Below, piece by piece: positions 23,226 through 35,582 of a stretch of DNA of 64,000 bases. Position 1 is the first letter of the stretch. Each line of letters begins with the position of its first letter. Origin of the DNA: Dimargaris cristalligena (taxonomy: Eukaryota; Kickxellomycota; Dimargaritomycetes; Dimargaritales; Dimargaritaceae); assembly GCA_027576995.1 (NCBI GenBank), contig JANBQC010000077.1, positions 1 to 64,000 of the forward strand, written 5' to 3'. The position numbers and the translations under genes are program-made. A model generated the notes under the pieces. The model was given only the letters and a program-made list of their open reading frames with translations. It was not told the DNA's origin and did no database searches.

Positions 23226-24101
23226 TACGTCTATATACATATCATGCGACAGCTCCACTAACCCACGGATGCGCAGTAAACGGCGACCGAAACGACCAAG
23301 TTCCGCCACCACCACCATGGCATCACTATATCCATTATTCCGGTGAGACGCTACGGATAGCCATAGCCGTGTATTGCGTAGCTACTACTGCTACTATTTA
23401 ATTTCTTCCGGCTTGCCTACCTACCTAGAGTGACTGAGCCGCCACCTCACCCTCTTCCTCATTTGTTTGGCCCCCGCATTTCGACCGCAGTCTCAGTGTA
23501 AAGTCAGCAGGAGGGGGGGATAGACGATAAGGGTTTGATTTGGTGTGTATAGTGTTCCAAAATAAACAACGGATCATCAAGTGAATATAGGGTGCGGGGT
23601 ATACTCTGTAGTTCCACTTAAGGGCGTTTCTTGGGAACTACAGCCCTCTCAGGACATGGGTAAAAAGACAATAGAGTCCCTTCTCGATGGATATACAAAG
23701 AAGCGAGAGATCAGTCACCAAACCCCTCACAGGTTGTCAATGAAAGAATAATAATATATTACACTATGGCCGATGGGATCCTCTCCCTGTCAGGCTGTGC
23801 CGAGTGGTTTCTACAAAAGGAAGGCAAGTAGGAAATAAGAGGAAAATGCGGAAGCTATTTAAAATAAGTACGACTGGATGGTCTAGGAAGCCCCCCCCCA
23901 CGCACTTCTAGTAGCCGGTCTCTCTCTCTCTATAATCTTATAAGGGCAATGGAAACGGTGATGGGCTTTTCCAATGTTCCAGAGCCGCCCCCTCCCTCAT
24001 TATAGTCAACACCATAGACAATCGCCCCTGCCTTTCCTGTCCCTCGCCGTTACACCGATAAAATGATACTCCCTCTCTCCCTTATTAGTCGCGGGTCTTG
24101 G

Positions 24102-24109
24102 TATAAATA
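24102..24109 (+). promoter_or_regulatory. TATA box candidate for the small ORF at 24.8 kb
   Basis: TATAAATA is followed about 20-40 bases on by C+T-rich sequence ending in CACTCACCAAC, a plausible fungal initiator. The leader to the ATG at 24794 would be roughly 650 bases if unspliced. Confidence 0.35.
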
Positions 24110-24793
24110 CCCGCCACTCTTCCTTCCCCTTCTTCCCTCACTCACCAACGTTTTCCTTCATCTCTTGTATCCTTCAACAACCAGTCGAGAGTATACCATA
24201 CCTACTACTCTTCGCACTCGGCAACTGCAGTAGTTCCTCCTTCATCATCAGCCCGAATTCACAGACCTCCGCTGCTCTAGCCTGGCTTTTCCCGTCAATC
24301 TTCCTGATTCGGCTACCGTGAATCTTCATCATTTCTCCTTACCGTCCGCATTTCCGCCTGAACCGCACCTTCCTTCATATACTGTCGTATTGGGCTAACC
24401 CCCCCCCCTCACACACACACACACATAACAGCAACGAACAGGGCTCTTCTACAGTATAGTATAGTATAGTATACAGTACTGTGTTGTGTGGACTGTGCTT
24501 CGCATTGGATTATCGCGCGAATAAAAAAACGTCTCCATCGAATATTACCAACTGAATCCGGTTTACTTACTTACTACTCGCCCGGCCATTATATCATCAG
24601 CTCCCCTCGCCCCCTCCTTCTCCTTGTTTCAATATCTCCACCATTTTCTTACTTTTCAGCAACCGTGACCCTCCCCCTCCGTTACTATTAAATTTCCCAA
24701 TCGGTAATACCCGCCAACCCCTTCCACCCCTCTCCGCCCTAAAGACCACCCAGAACGCCTCTCTCCACACCCCTTAGTCAATCCTTCGCCAGT

Positions 24794-25144
24794 ATGGCTG
24801 ATACCCGTTACCACCGTACTCCCTTTAACCGCCCGCGCACTTCCACCTCGGCCTCTAGTACCGCTCCCAACCCTAACCCCGACGCTACTGCCGCCATTAT
24901 CATTGCCCGGCTTCCCATTTCCGTCAAACTCAGCTCGATTGTCCGGGAGTTCCGCCGGGAGGAAGAAGCCGAGCTCCAACGCCGCGCCCGCCTCGCTGAT
25001 TCGGGGCAAAGCCTCCTGGCTGATCGCCGCATCCTACTGGCCCCCGCCGCTCCGTTCTCCCAGCCCGGGGGCGGTAGTTTGGGCTACCGGTGGTGGGTGA
25101 CGTTCCTGTCGCACCTCTGGCAGCTCGGCCAGTATACCGCCTAA
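24794..25144 (+). CDS. Small hypothetical protein (116 aa)
   Basis: Family not recognised. The frame is GC-rich with C-ending codons like the real genes here. It follows a long C+T-rich leader and a TATAAATA box. The protein starts MADTRYHRTPFNRPRTS, with a Ser/Thr/Pro/Asn-rich basic N-terminus (1-33). A segment IIIARLPISVKLSSIVREFR is followed by a charged helix-like stretch REEEAELQRRARLAD. It ends with an aromatic, amphipathic tail (YRWWVTFLSHLWQLGQY). A minus-strand frame overlaps it but lacks a comparable leader. It may be complete or the first exon of a longer gene; I found no convincing second exon. Confidence 0.45.
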   Translation: MADTRYHRTPFNRPRTSTSASSTAPNPNPDATAAIIIARLPISVKLSSIVREFRREEEAELQRRARLADSGQSLLADRRILLAPAAPFSQPGGGSLGYRWWVTFLSHLWQLGQYTA

Positions 25145-27079
25145 AGAATCCAACAGGGCGGCCACCTGGGGCCCATGCCCCACAATTAACCATACCCTGC
25201 TCAACTCTCTACAACACCCATACTCCACTTCACTCCAATCAACTCAACTTAGCGGACCCTTAATCAGATCTGATCCAATTCAATTCAATTCAATTCAAAG
25301 CAATTCAAAGCAAAACAAAGCAACTGCCGCCCATCTAATTTAATAGGCACATTTCCCGTCGACATCCCCAACCCCGGTTGGCCTGAACTGTCCACTATAT
25401 CGCCTGGACACTGCATCTCCGCATTTCACTAATAGTGATTTTACTGCCTCCCATTCCCATCACCATTTATATCCTTATTGCCCTCCCTCACTTCACTTAT
25501 TTGTCTTGAGATTCCCGTATTCTGTATATTTACCATAGTCAAACCAACCCTTCACAGCGGAATATAGGGAGGGCCGGAAAACACAGCATCCCCCTCCTCC
25601 CCCGCTCTACTATATATCCTCCTATTTGACCCTTCCCTCTCACCCTTCCCAAGTATTTCTATTCATCTAATTCCTCTCAGCCCTCCATTTTCCATTCAAA
25701 CTTGTTAGTCTATTTACAATAAATCGTATGATATAGCCCTTTCCATTGATTAGAGTACCTTCTGCATGATATCCAGCATTTTTGAGTCATCATCTCACAC
25801 GGTTTGACCAAAAGTAGTCCCTCCCTTCCAATGACCACCCCTAGCATAGTTAAATAGTCGATACGTCTCCTCGATTCCTTGTCAGCCGCATGATACGCCT
25901 TAAGTTGGACCAGCGAGCCCACCACCACCGCACCAAATGAATTAATAGGAGCTACCCCTTTTCACTGGGACACATCCTCCACCTCTTCCTTTCATTATTT
26001 TCTTTTTGGAGTAGCGCCTGTTACTCGCAGGACTTCCCCAATCTAAACCTAACACCACCCTATATATAACTAAACGGTGGATAGATAAGTAGCCCTCCTA
26101 CCCTTGTGCCACAATATCCTTTGAATAGCATTAGCAGTCTCGCCCAACACCCATACTCCCTCCTCCCGGAGTTCTCCGCTAAAAAACTATTGGAATGGCT
26201 GGTTAAGCGAGCAAAAAAATCCTTACGACCGTAGAGATCGGACCAATTATCGTCTGTCGATGAAATGGGTTTGGCAATTTGATGATGTAGAGCGGTGGTA
26301 GCTTAGCCAGTAAGACCGACCCCCCCCCAAGTAAACGGTGTCCATTGGCATACAGGAGGGGGGCGGGTGCCAGTAATAGGGTAATTTAATAAAATAAAAA
26401 TACTTGCCAAAACAAAATATGCAAATCCCCTAGGGCAATTAATGCAGGGATTATAGATGAACGCAGTGCTAGCAGTGTTTGTCAAAGAGGGCGAAGTAGG
26501 TTGAAAATCGAACTTAGATACATAGTTGGCCAACCGTTACTCCAGTTATTCGTAAATAAATCAAAGTGACACACCAACACACAACCAAACATATATTAGG
26601 TCAACTTACTATATTGGGAAAGAGGGGGTATGATCTGCCCAATCTACAAATTACGAGACGGAGCTAATCCCAACACCCTAATACCATACCTGCCCAACCC
26701 AACGAATTACCATAACACTATTATATCCCTCTACTTACCCCGAATCGCCGTGACTCAATCATTTACAACTTCATTGACCAGCATTACTGGGTGCAAAATG
26801 AACCAGACTACTATGTAGTGTATTATTAGTGAATTGATATTAAATGGCATTAGTATGCATATACGGATATTTTTTTCTACAGTCAATAACAAGATCGATA
26901 ACGTACAGGAGGTGTGTGAGAAAGGATGGCGACACTCTAGATTCGGGTCGGGGTTAAAAGCAACTGAAATAGTGGGGGGGGAGGTAACAGAAAAAGAGAG
27001 GACATGCTATGTCGGAAAGAACTCCTCAGAGGCATTTCAATAGGAAAGTATTTATACAATATATGCACACAGTTCGGTC
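25145..27079. other. Spacer between small ORF and receptor gene
   Basis: C+T-rich for the first 900 bases, with a (CAATT)n patch at 25276-25300. From about 26.1 kb it is AT-rich. No exon is recognised. It is the convergent 3' side of both flanking genes. Confidence 0.5.
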
Positions 27080-28228
27080 TTAAAGGACCAACCGCGGGGG
27101 TTCAAAGGCGGGCGATAGGTGGGAGGGTTTGGGCTCAACGGCTTGGATGACGATATCCCAGGGGATGACTTGAGGCGACGGGGGAGTCATGGAGGCTGAA
27201 TGGCGCATATTGCGCGATGAAGCATCGGGATCCCGGTAATCGCGGTGTGCCTCCCAAAGCGACGGCTCGAAGAAGACGACCACGAGAGTGAACACCGCCT
27301 GCAGACTTAGAAGCAACTGCGAGGTAAAAAATCCGTATGGGGAGAAGGTTGAACCGGTGATTTGTTGGAATGCGTTGTATAGTTCGACCGTGTGGCAGAG
27401 AATGACAATGAGGGGGTACCAGAGAATCCGCTGAATGATTTTTTTGACAAGAATCCAGAATTTGTGCGACTCGTCGGTGGCGATGAGATGGGCGGGGCCA
27501 CTCTTGTAGGCGTTGTGGAGCTTCATGCGGTCCCGGACCAGCTGATAAAGTAATGTAAGAAATACGCATAAGCAAAACACCACAAGAAAGACAATCCACC
27601 CGTAGTAGGAGGCCCACTTCCAGAGCAACATGTTGACCCGGTCGGATGGTACGGCGTAAAACTCAGAGGGGCGCGGTCCACACATCTGGGACATTTCCGT
27701 CCAACCGTACATGGAACTAATGACCGGTAAACAGCTTAGGATGGTCGAGGCCAAAAATGATAGAAGCAGGTACTGCCGTTCATAAAATGGAATGTGGTAC
27801 TGCTTGAAGAATAAAATTTTGAGCAGGTGAATAGGTAAAAGGATACGAATAAAAAGAGACAGCAACGAGCAGTTGATGTAAAACCAAAGGATGGTGCCGC
27901 AAGCAGCGTTGGTTTGGAAAGCGGACGATTCGCGAGTGGCAATTAAAACGATCCGGAAGATGGTAAAAATGCCCTCGACAAAGCTGGCATAAAAGGCAAG
28001 ACGTAATGGAATGGGCTTGACGAGGTAGGCGTTCACCGACCTAATAAATATATATATACAAATGACAGCGAAACTGCAGATAATCGAGAGACCGTTGGAC
28101 ACGTATAGGGCGGGTAGGCCGGGGATGGCACTTGGGAACATGAGCTGGGACGTGCTCGTGTCCACAATGTTAGCTGGGGAAATGGCGGTACCATCAAATG
28201 CTCGCGATAGTATTGGAGGGGTATCCAT
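27080..28228 (-). CDS. Seven-transmembrane G-protein coupled receptor-like protein
   Basis: A single exon of 382 aa with seven hydrophobic helices, at about residues 40-63, 75-98, 110-137, 152-172, 208-232, 267-288 and 300-322. The extracellular N-terminus is about 40 residues and the cytoplasmic tail about 58. The third cytoplasmic loop is basic (LVRDRMKLHNAYKSG). TM6 contains ILWYPLIVILCHTVELYNAF and TM7 ends VVVFFEPSLWEAHRDYRD. This layout resembles the cAMP-receptor-like/Git3-like fungal GPCRs, which have WYP in TM6. The ligand and G-protein partner cannot be read from sequence. A paired Cys at TM3 and in the second extracellular loop (MCGPRP) could form the usual disulfide. About 2 kb of pyrimidine-rich minus-strand sequence lies upstream. 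Confidence 0.78.
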   Translation of the reverse strand: MDTPPILSRAFDGTAISPANIVDTSTSQLMFPSAIPGLPALYVSNGLSIICSFAVICIYIFIRSVNAYLVKPIPLRLAFYASFVEGIFTIFRIVLIATRESSAFQTNAACGTILWFYINCSLLSLFIRILLPIHLLKILFFKQYHIPFYERQYLLLSFLASTILSCLPVISSMYGWTEMSQMCGPRPSEFYAVPSDRVNMLLWKWASYYGWIVFLVVFCLCVFLTLLYQLVRDRMKLHNAYKSGPAHLIATDESHKFWILVKKIIQRILWYPLIVILCHTVELYNAFQQITGSTFSPYGFFTSQLLLSLQAVFTLVVVFFEPSLWEAHRDYRDPDASSRNMRHSASMTPPSPQVIPWDIVIQAVEPKPSHLSPAFEPPRLVL

Positions 28229-31200
28229 CGCTACCGAATGTAAATTTTAAAAAAGCGAGGAAAAGAACAGAAGAAAATTAGATATCGATGGAGTATATCA
28301 GAACTATTGGAGCGATGGCTGTGGAATAAATAGCGAATATTAGGTGAAGCCAAACGAGCACTAGTGAGAGAGTGCATCAAGTGGAATGCAGGTAGCGGAT
28401 AATTAATGTCAGGAGAAAGAAACGAAATGATATATATATATATATAAGAATGTATAGTGGAGCAGAGATGGGGGGGTGACAAAACAAGTTGAAAGGGGGA
28501 GTGGCAATACAGTGGAATCTTATGCGCCCGTTTAGGTATGCATTTGAGAAATAATAAAGAAGGGTCAAGGGCAAAAAAGAGCGCACTATTGAATTAGCAC
28601 TGAATAATTACTATTACGTAGACGATAATACTATAGATAAAAAAATAGGGAGGACAGGGTCAATATATAGATAGATATTTATCTATACTAGTAGGGCGAA
28701 ATAGAATATCCCAGTAAGAGACGGTTCAAGGAACACTTAGAGCCGCTTCGGAACAAGAAGGATATTTGGTAGCGGACGCTGCGGGAAATCGACGGAGAGC
28801 AAGCGTCGAGCGACACGCCCAGACGGCGGTGGTTGACGTAGGAAACCCCGGTCGACACCAGTAGTTCGGGGAGTCGACGGGAGAAGGGGGGTGGTGAGGT
28901 AAGGGGTGAGAAAAGGGATTGTCGTTGAGGGGTATGGGGGATTAGGGGTTGAGTGGGTAGTAGCCATCCATAAACCTCACAGCGGGGAGAGTTCGTTTCG
29001 GGGGGGGGGGAATAATTAAAATACTCTAGCAGAACACGACAGTACAGGTGCTAAAAAAGGGGGGAAGGTGTCACAAGGCTGAGTAGTTAGTAACCGGATA
29101 GGTTCAAAGAAATACCAGGTAAGAGTGAAGAGTATTTTATAAACGATGGGGAGCACGAAGGGAGGGGTGACTGAAGAAACAGGTGTAGGCCAAGTGATAC
29201 GAGACTAGAGAGAGTTGGTATTGAGAACGGCACGAAATAAAGAGAGTAGAGTTGGTCAAAGGATGGGCTACGGGATGGGAACGATGAACCTGGAGGAATC
29301 CGCCAGTGGGTGAGAACTGATAAAGAGGTTAAGTGACAAACGATCCCTGGAGCAGGGAAGCAGTAAAAAGAGAGAAAAAAGTGGGGTATTTAAAATAGCC
29401 GCGCGTGAAGAAAAGGGTAGGGAAATAGTTCAGCGACCCAACCAGGCTACTAGGAAGTCAGGAAGGGTGACAACTAGTGTACGATGGACCAAGCAAGATA
29501 TGTGAAGGGTACGTGGACAAAGAGGACGTTAATAGAGATACTATAGGATGGAAACAAGAAGGGAGTAAAATAGCTGTGAGAAGGAGGCAGCTCTATCGGG
29601 GCTTCGATATGGAAAAGATGGGTTGATGCAAGTGAGTGACTGGAGAGAGGAAGCCAATAAGGGAAGAGACAAGCAGGATAGGCCCAAAGAACCAGTTAAA
29701 TCAAGGAATCGGAAAGGGGAAGAATAACAGTGAGGAAGGGGAGTTGGATGATTTTGAATAACAGCAAAAGAAGCAGTAGTAGGGAAATAGAAGACGCACA
29801 GTATTCATTGCCCAGACCGAAGGGGGAAAGAAACGGGATCCGGGGAGAAGCAGGCCACGTCCTTATATATATAAGAACAGGTCGAGGATGAGCAAGGCCT
29901 AGAAGAGACTATATGCGGGTGAGGGAATAATAATATATCAGTGAGTAGCGACCTCCCACAGTGGGCGACGGGAAGGAACGACAGGGAAGAGTGAGAATAT
30001 AACGAAAAGCGAGGCGAGAATCCGTTAAAGTACTGAGGGGCAAAATAGTAGTGGGAGGAGGGATTGGCCACCCCCCTCCTCCATAGTCCACAAAAAAGAG
30101 AACAGGTGAACGACGCCGCTCTCTGCAGCAGGAGCATCAAGCAAAGACCAGCAGTTGGATCAGCCATTTGGTGAGGCCAGCCAGGTACGGGAAAATTGAG
30201 TCTAGAGAGCCCACCGAGTGTATGCGCATATAGCATAGATGGAGTAGCCACTCAACAAACAAGCTGTCCCCACCTACTTACTTACCTACTACCCTACAAA
30301 GCATACAGGGGAACCACCGCATTTAAGGACTCATCCGAAGCCGGCTGCGAGACGCCTCCGCTAGATCGCCTCTATGCGCATACAGTCTCCCCTTTAGCCT
30401 ACTCTACCGTGAACTGAATCAAATAAACCGGTCCGTATCCAGCTGGTATAAAAATACCTTTCCTATATCCACCCACCTTGCATTCCATTGTATTGTATTG
30501 TATTCACCAACTCATCTCGGTAGCTTATACTTCCTCCCTCCCTATCGAATCTACCGCCACTCCGATTTGAGCAGCCCCTCTCTCTCTCTTCCTCTCGGCC
30601 ACTTTTCCTCGCCAGCCCCCAGGATTCTACAGCCGCAATCACGCTCGCTGGGTGGGATGGCTGACGTTTCGCCACCAAATTGACAAACAAGGGCGAGGCT
30701 GAGAGACCAGAAGGGTAAGGATTGTCCGTCAATTATATCCCAAATGGGTTGGGATAGTCCCATTTAGGGCTGTAGAGCCCATTCAAACACTTCTAAACCG
30801 AATTCACTCCCTGTCTTGGAATATTGGTTTATTGTCCCACCTTTTAATTCGACCTTTTTCCGTTGACTTATTCCGCCTACTGAAAGAGGAGAGGGACAAT
30901 GAGAGGGGGTGGTAAACAGCAGAGGCAGGAGATCCGGGGGGAGGCTGGCCTTCTGGGTCTAAAGAAGGGGAGGGGGTCTAGGCATTGGGTTAAATTGCAT
31001 GACGTTATTATTATACCCGGTGACCGCTCTTTACTTGACTCGGGTGCCCCAGTTGATTTACCTCTCTCTCTCTCTCTCTCTCCCGGCATAACCCCGGACA
31101 AAGGAAATGAAAGAGCACTGTTGACTCCCCATTCTTAAGCGACCGCGCGAGGCACTGACGGATAGAAACCCCGAAAGGTTATACGCCTAGTGGAAAAACC

Positions 31201-34200
31201 GAGCCACCCGTACCTCCACTGGAGGCGATCTCTAGAATCAATAGATAAAACGAACCACCCACTGCGACAGGCTCAGAGCTCCGGTATTCCTCACTGAGTC
31301 CCATCAAACTCGGCGCATCCGAACGTTCATCAGCCAAAGTAGCAGGCCCACTTGACCCTATACTTGGATAGAGAAGGTAGTAAGGATATACGTCCACTCA
31401 AACCGAACCTCTTACTGGTGTTGGTAAAATGACACCACCATTCTCCCTTCGCAATATATTTCCCCCGGCTACCCCTGCTCAATCGAATCCGGAGTATTAG
31501 AGGACGTCGCTTTCAATGGGTAACCGAGACCAACCATACCTTTTTGTCTGCCACCATCCTTATTCACCTAGACTTAACATATTTTAGCCATTGATATCCA
31601 CCCCCCCTCCCATTTGATTTCCCAGAACCAATGGCAGTGAGTAACGCAAGCACAACCTGACCCGCCTGCTATTTTTGAGAAGCCCAAAGCGCGGAACAAT
31701 GAGCGTGGCCCACGCAATTTCTTGGCAGCATACCCCTCGTTGAATTCATGAAGGTTACTCTGGCCTCATTCCATAAGGTCAACATGTCTCCGACCCACAT
31801 TCCGGTAATCTAATTCAATCCCATGGAAAAGGGGGCAACCTAAATCCGTGTGCAATGTTCTTCCGAGAGGGGGGCATCCTTCGTATTTAATGTAAAGACG
31901 CATAAGGCCGCTCCCCATTCATTGGATCCCTTCCGTTTACCGCTGCTTATCTGACCAACCTTATCGCGGACCCGATCGACAAATTTGTATAGCCGGCTTG
32001 TACAGCATAACACCGGCCACGACTGTCCCTCCGCATCCTTCATGTTTCCCTCCCTTTCTCCATTTATAACTTGCAACTTCCTATGGCAGCCCTTTACTCC
32101 AGCTAAGTAAGTACCCGTGGATTATCCTCTTATCCGACTGTGCGCTCCCCTTGCCTTCTATGGACTGGCGGAGCCCCAGTTGACTTCCAATCCATAATAG
32201 TGTTATTCTCCACAGTGCAATACGCTAGACACGTGCTACTCTTGTATCAGTGGAGTATAATCAGTAAGTTGATGTATTAGAATTTGGTAGATGGTTGGCA
32301 TTTTGTTCTAATTCACCCCCCTCCCTTTATTTTGTTTCATACCGTGGCAGTCTCCCCTCGTCGCCGCTTTCAAATACCTCAACTAATTAAATAGAAGAAA
32401 CCAATGTATATTAGGTTGTAGTGATTTGATTTCATGCGCTTGGTATAATACTATTTTGGGGGAATTGTTGTTATTTGTAAACCGGACCTGCACAGGACTG
32501 CACATAAAGATTACACCCCCTCCCCCCACCTGTATCCCCATATACATGCACGATATCGCGTCGCTATACCAGTTGTGACTTGGCAGATGGCCCCCCTCCT
32601 TCATTGGGTGCTGAACAGTCAGCAACAGGTTGCAGCATGCCAATCGCCCAGTCAGCCTCCTATTACTTATCACCAAATTGATATTAGTGTGATTTGGATC
32701 CCTTTGTTATGTGTACAAAGGGGGGTCTTACTTTTAGTCGCACGGGCTCTATTCCCTCTCTCCCATACCTATAAGCAACCACTTAAAAGCACCATTAACA
32801 AGCTGGGTAGGCGTTGGAAGGGATAGATTAACCAACCAGTCACTTTGTACGCTACCTATTGCCAATGATAAGAATAGAGATGACCAACGGAATGGAAAGA
32901 CAGTTTCGACAGGAGGAGAGTCCTCTGCTACTGTTATGTTGGTATATCATCCTACTCTGTCGATTGAACCCTAGTATCATGCCCAATCAAACGTTGCCTG
33001 GAGGTACACTCACCCATATGTATCCGACACATAGCGTCAATCCTAAATTGGTGCTATTGATCCCCAACTTAACTGGACTTCTTTTATTCTCCTCTCCCTC
33101 TCTCTCATCCCCCAGAGCTATGTGAAACGAGCAGCTCTCCAATATATCCCAGGGGCATCCATTTTTGGGCTGGATTTTCATGTAACTACATTTCCCTGGG
33201 CAGTGTCCCCCAGTCAGCCACTCCAATCCAGACTGTCATTCTCCATCATGTTGCTATATTTATACATTCGCCTATTCACCACAGGAGTCTTCCCAGTTCC
33301 CTCGGGAGTAGGCATACTGAAAACAGAGAAATCCCCATACAAGGAAGCGTGGGCGAATTAGGGAAGTGAACTGACGTTGTTAAAAAGTGTTAAACCACTA
33401 TTCGGCTCGCTTAGCGGGACAGGGGACTCGTTTGACCTTGTGAACATGGCCATCGTCAGGTTAACCACATCTATCCTACGAGAAATTTGATGCGGTTAGG
33501 TAACAATCCGTTGGCCATTTGGGGAGTATTAGTTGATATATTTTGCGGCTATAAGGGTTATATTGATTACCATCATACACATCGTCCCTTGAACCACTAA
33601 CAACATCATTAACTAACCCCACATCATAAGATTTGGGTAGATATTTGATTAATTCATCGCTATAAATCAGTTGGTGACTTTGCACCTATGATTATGACTG
33701 TAATAATTAAACCCAATAACTCGGCCCGATACTTGATGAACTAGTTGGCAGCAGATAAAAGGTAATTTCATCAAGAAAACACACAATCTAGTCTGTAGTA
33801 TATTACCAAGATTCTATAGTTCTTCTGGCGAAACTACGAAAAACCTGTTTGGTGGTATTGGTACGCCATTGTATTATATATATTATCATTATTACTATTC
33901 AGGATTAGTAACTCAACTGGTCATGGCCAACTGCCTGGTATAGTAGGCGGATTAGTTCGTATTAGGTAGTATGTTTTGATGGACAGCCGCCAAAATTGAC
34001 AATCTTTCTTTCAAAGTACTGCCTGAAACCATTACTTCCATTAGTACTTCTTTGATACTTATAGACCCAAATTAGATACGGTGGTCTATTTCAGTGAAAG
34101 TGTTGGTGAACTACACCTATTCGAGTAGTAGAACTATATCCAAAATAAGGGGAAAATACTGGCGAAGTATTGTGGCTGGCTGGGAGACATGGCGGTAAGT

Positions 34201-35582
34201 AGATACCGTGGGTAACTCTAAAGGTCGCCTGGTTCGGCAATCCCAGAGATGGGCATACCGCTAGGAACCGGATGGTATTACAGCGGGGTGATTTTTTTTC
34301 TGAAGGGGGAGGGGGTCGTTACAGCCTGCGTCAAGTAGTAGAGAGGGCGGAAATGTCCTATGGGGGATACTACGAGTAGAAGTCACTCCTCCTCCCTATC
34401 CTAAACGTCACAGTCCGGTGGCGTTAGGGCCTATGTAGGCGCTAATTGGTAACATTCTTAATTGGGCCACTTGACACTTCATGAAGAAAAGTGGCCCAGT
34501 ATTAAATGTTTAAAGGGTATAAGATTATGCCCATATAAGACTGGGCGGCTCAAAACCCTCCGCCGGATTTTCTGTTCTAATACCACCAGGATGATCATTT
34601 TGCCATTTAGCACTCAGTCCCCATCTATCAATGAAGGTGAATATACTAGTTTGCCATGGTGACAATCCAACTATAATATATCTTGAGCTGCGCTGAGGCT
34701 TTAGACAGTTACGGGACTAGCCCAGCCTAGTTCGATAATAGCTGAGTGCCCTATAGTGGTAGAGAAATCATCACATAGTGAGTGCTCGACTATACTCGAC
34801 GAGACAAGGTAGGAGGGGGTGGTGAGGTTAGACGAAGTAAACAAGAAAACGAGTAAACTGTACGGGTTTGAAATTGTCAATGATAGTAGCGAAACCTGTC
34901 CAGCCAATGGGGATGTTAGCCATGTAAGAAATTGGCGGCATTGGTCCAATGGTGGAATTCGGTGGGTACTGTTGATTCAGGGTCAATCTTGTCTGTCCTT
35001 TGGAATCGGCGGCATGCTAATAGTCCATTTAGGCTTGCCGCTGTTCCTCTTTAACCTTCATTCTACATCAGCTCAGGCCATACTGTAACCCAGTCTGGTC
35101 CATTCGCGTCGTTCGGCTAGGTATGTTTAAAAAGTATGTTTCATCGAATTCAGTCGATGCTAGAAAATTACTATTTACTTGGGTACTAATTAGTGGATTC
35201 GTTGATAGAGGAGGTAATTAACAAAGAAAGTCGGGGGATATTTGATTGGGTGTTTTGTCATTAGATAGGGCTGTGGTAGAAGAGTGTGAGGTACATGATG
35301 AATACGCCAATCAGTCGTGAGGCTCTCAGGTAAGTCGAAGTCCGCCTGACGCCTAGACAACAAGAGTGTTCTTTTTTTAAAAAAAAACGACGAAAGAAAA
35401 CCTGATCAACACCGCAGGTCGTTCACGTCGAAGATTTAGCAGCAGAGTGGCTTGGTCAGAAGAAGAAAAGGCAATTCCGAAAGGAAAAATAATGCGTATT
35501 TAAATTACGGAGAAAGTTCCATAGGCACCAAGTGCCGAATAGGGGAGACGAAGGACTACTCTACCAGTGGTGATGGTGGTTT
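28229..35582. other. 7.3-kb gene desert
   Basis: The largest gap in the window. From 28.25 to 30.25 kb the minus strand is strongly pyrimidine-rich, consistent with a long leader/promoter for the receptor gene. It includes a 76-codon minus frame (28737-28967) that could be an upstream ORF. From 30.3 kb on I see mixed sequence, a (CT)n tract at 31061-31081, homopurine patches and a small inverted repeat at 34463-34498. No conserved exon was found. Confidence 0.5.
34463..34498. repeat. Short perfect inverted repeat
   Basis: TGGGCCACTT and AAGTGGCCCA form a 10-bp perfect stem around 16 bases, which itself contain CTTCATGAAG. Could be a protein site or chance. Confidence 0.5.

Larger units (their letters stand above)
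20821..24793. other. Long spacer with simple repeats
   Basis: About 4 kb without a recognisable exon. The first 800 bases after the GTPase are T+C rich. Simple repeats include (CTA)n/(TTA)n at 20943-20986 and a CTCCTA/CTCCCA array at 23150-23225. A (TATAG)n tract lies at 24454-24474. The last 700 bases form a C+T-rich leader starting near a TATAAATA box. Confidence 0.5.

Noticed and set aside
23047..23346. 99-codon plus frame rich in His, Ser and Tyr
   Set aside because: It is the translation of a hexamer minisatellite and lacks other coding signs.
23795..23830. TGCCGAGTGGTT, resembling a tRNA Ser/Leu A box
   Set aside because: No B box within the following 90 bases.
24656..25009. 117-codon minus-strand frame overlapping the 24.8-kb gene
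   Set aside because: Gly/Arg-rich shadow; the leader and TATA signal favour the plus strand.
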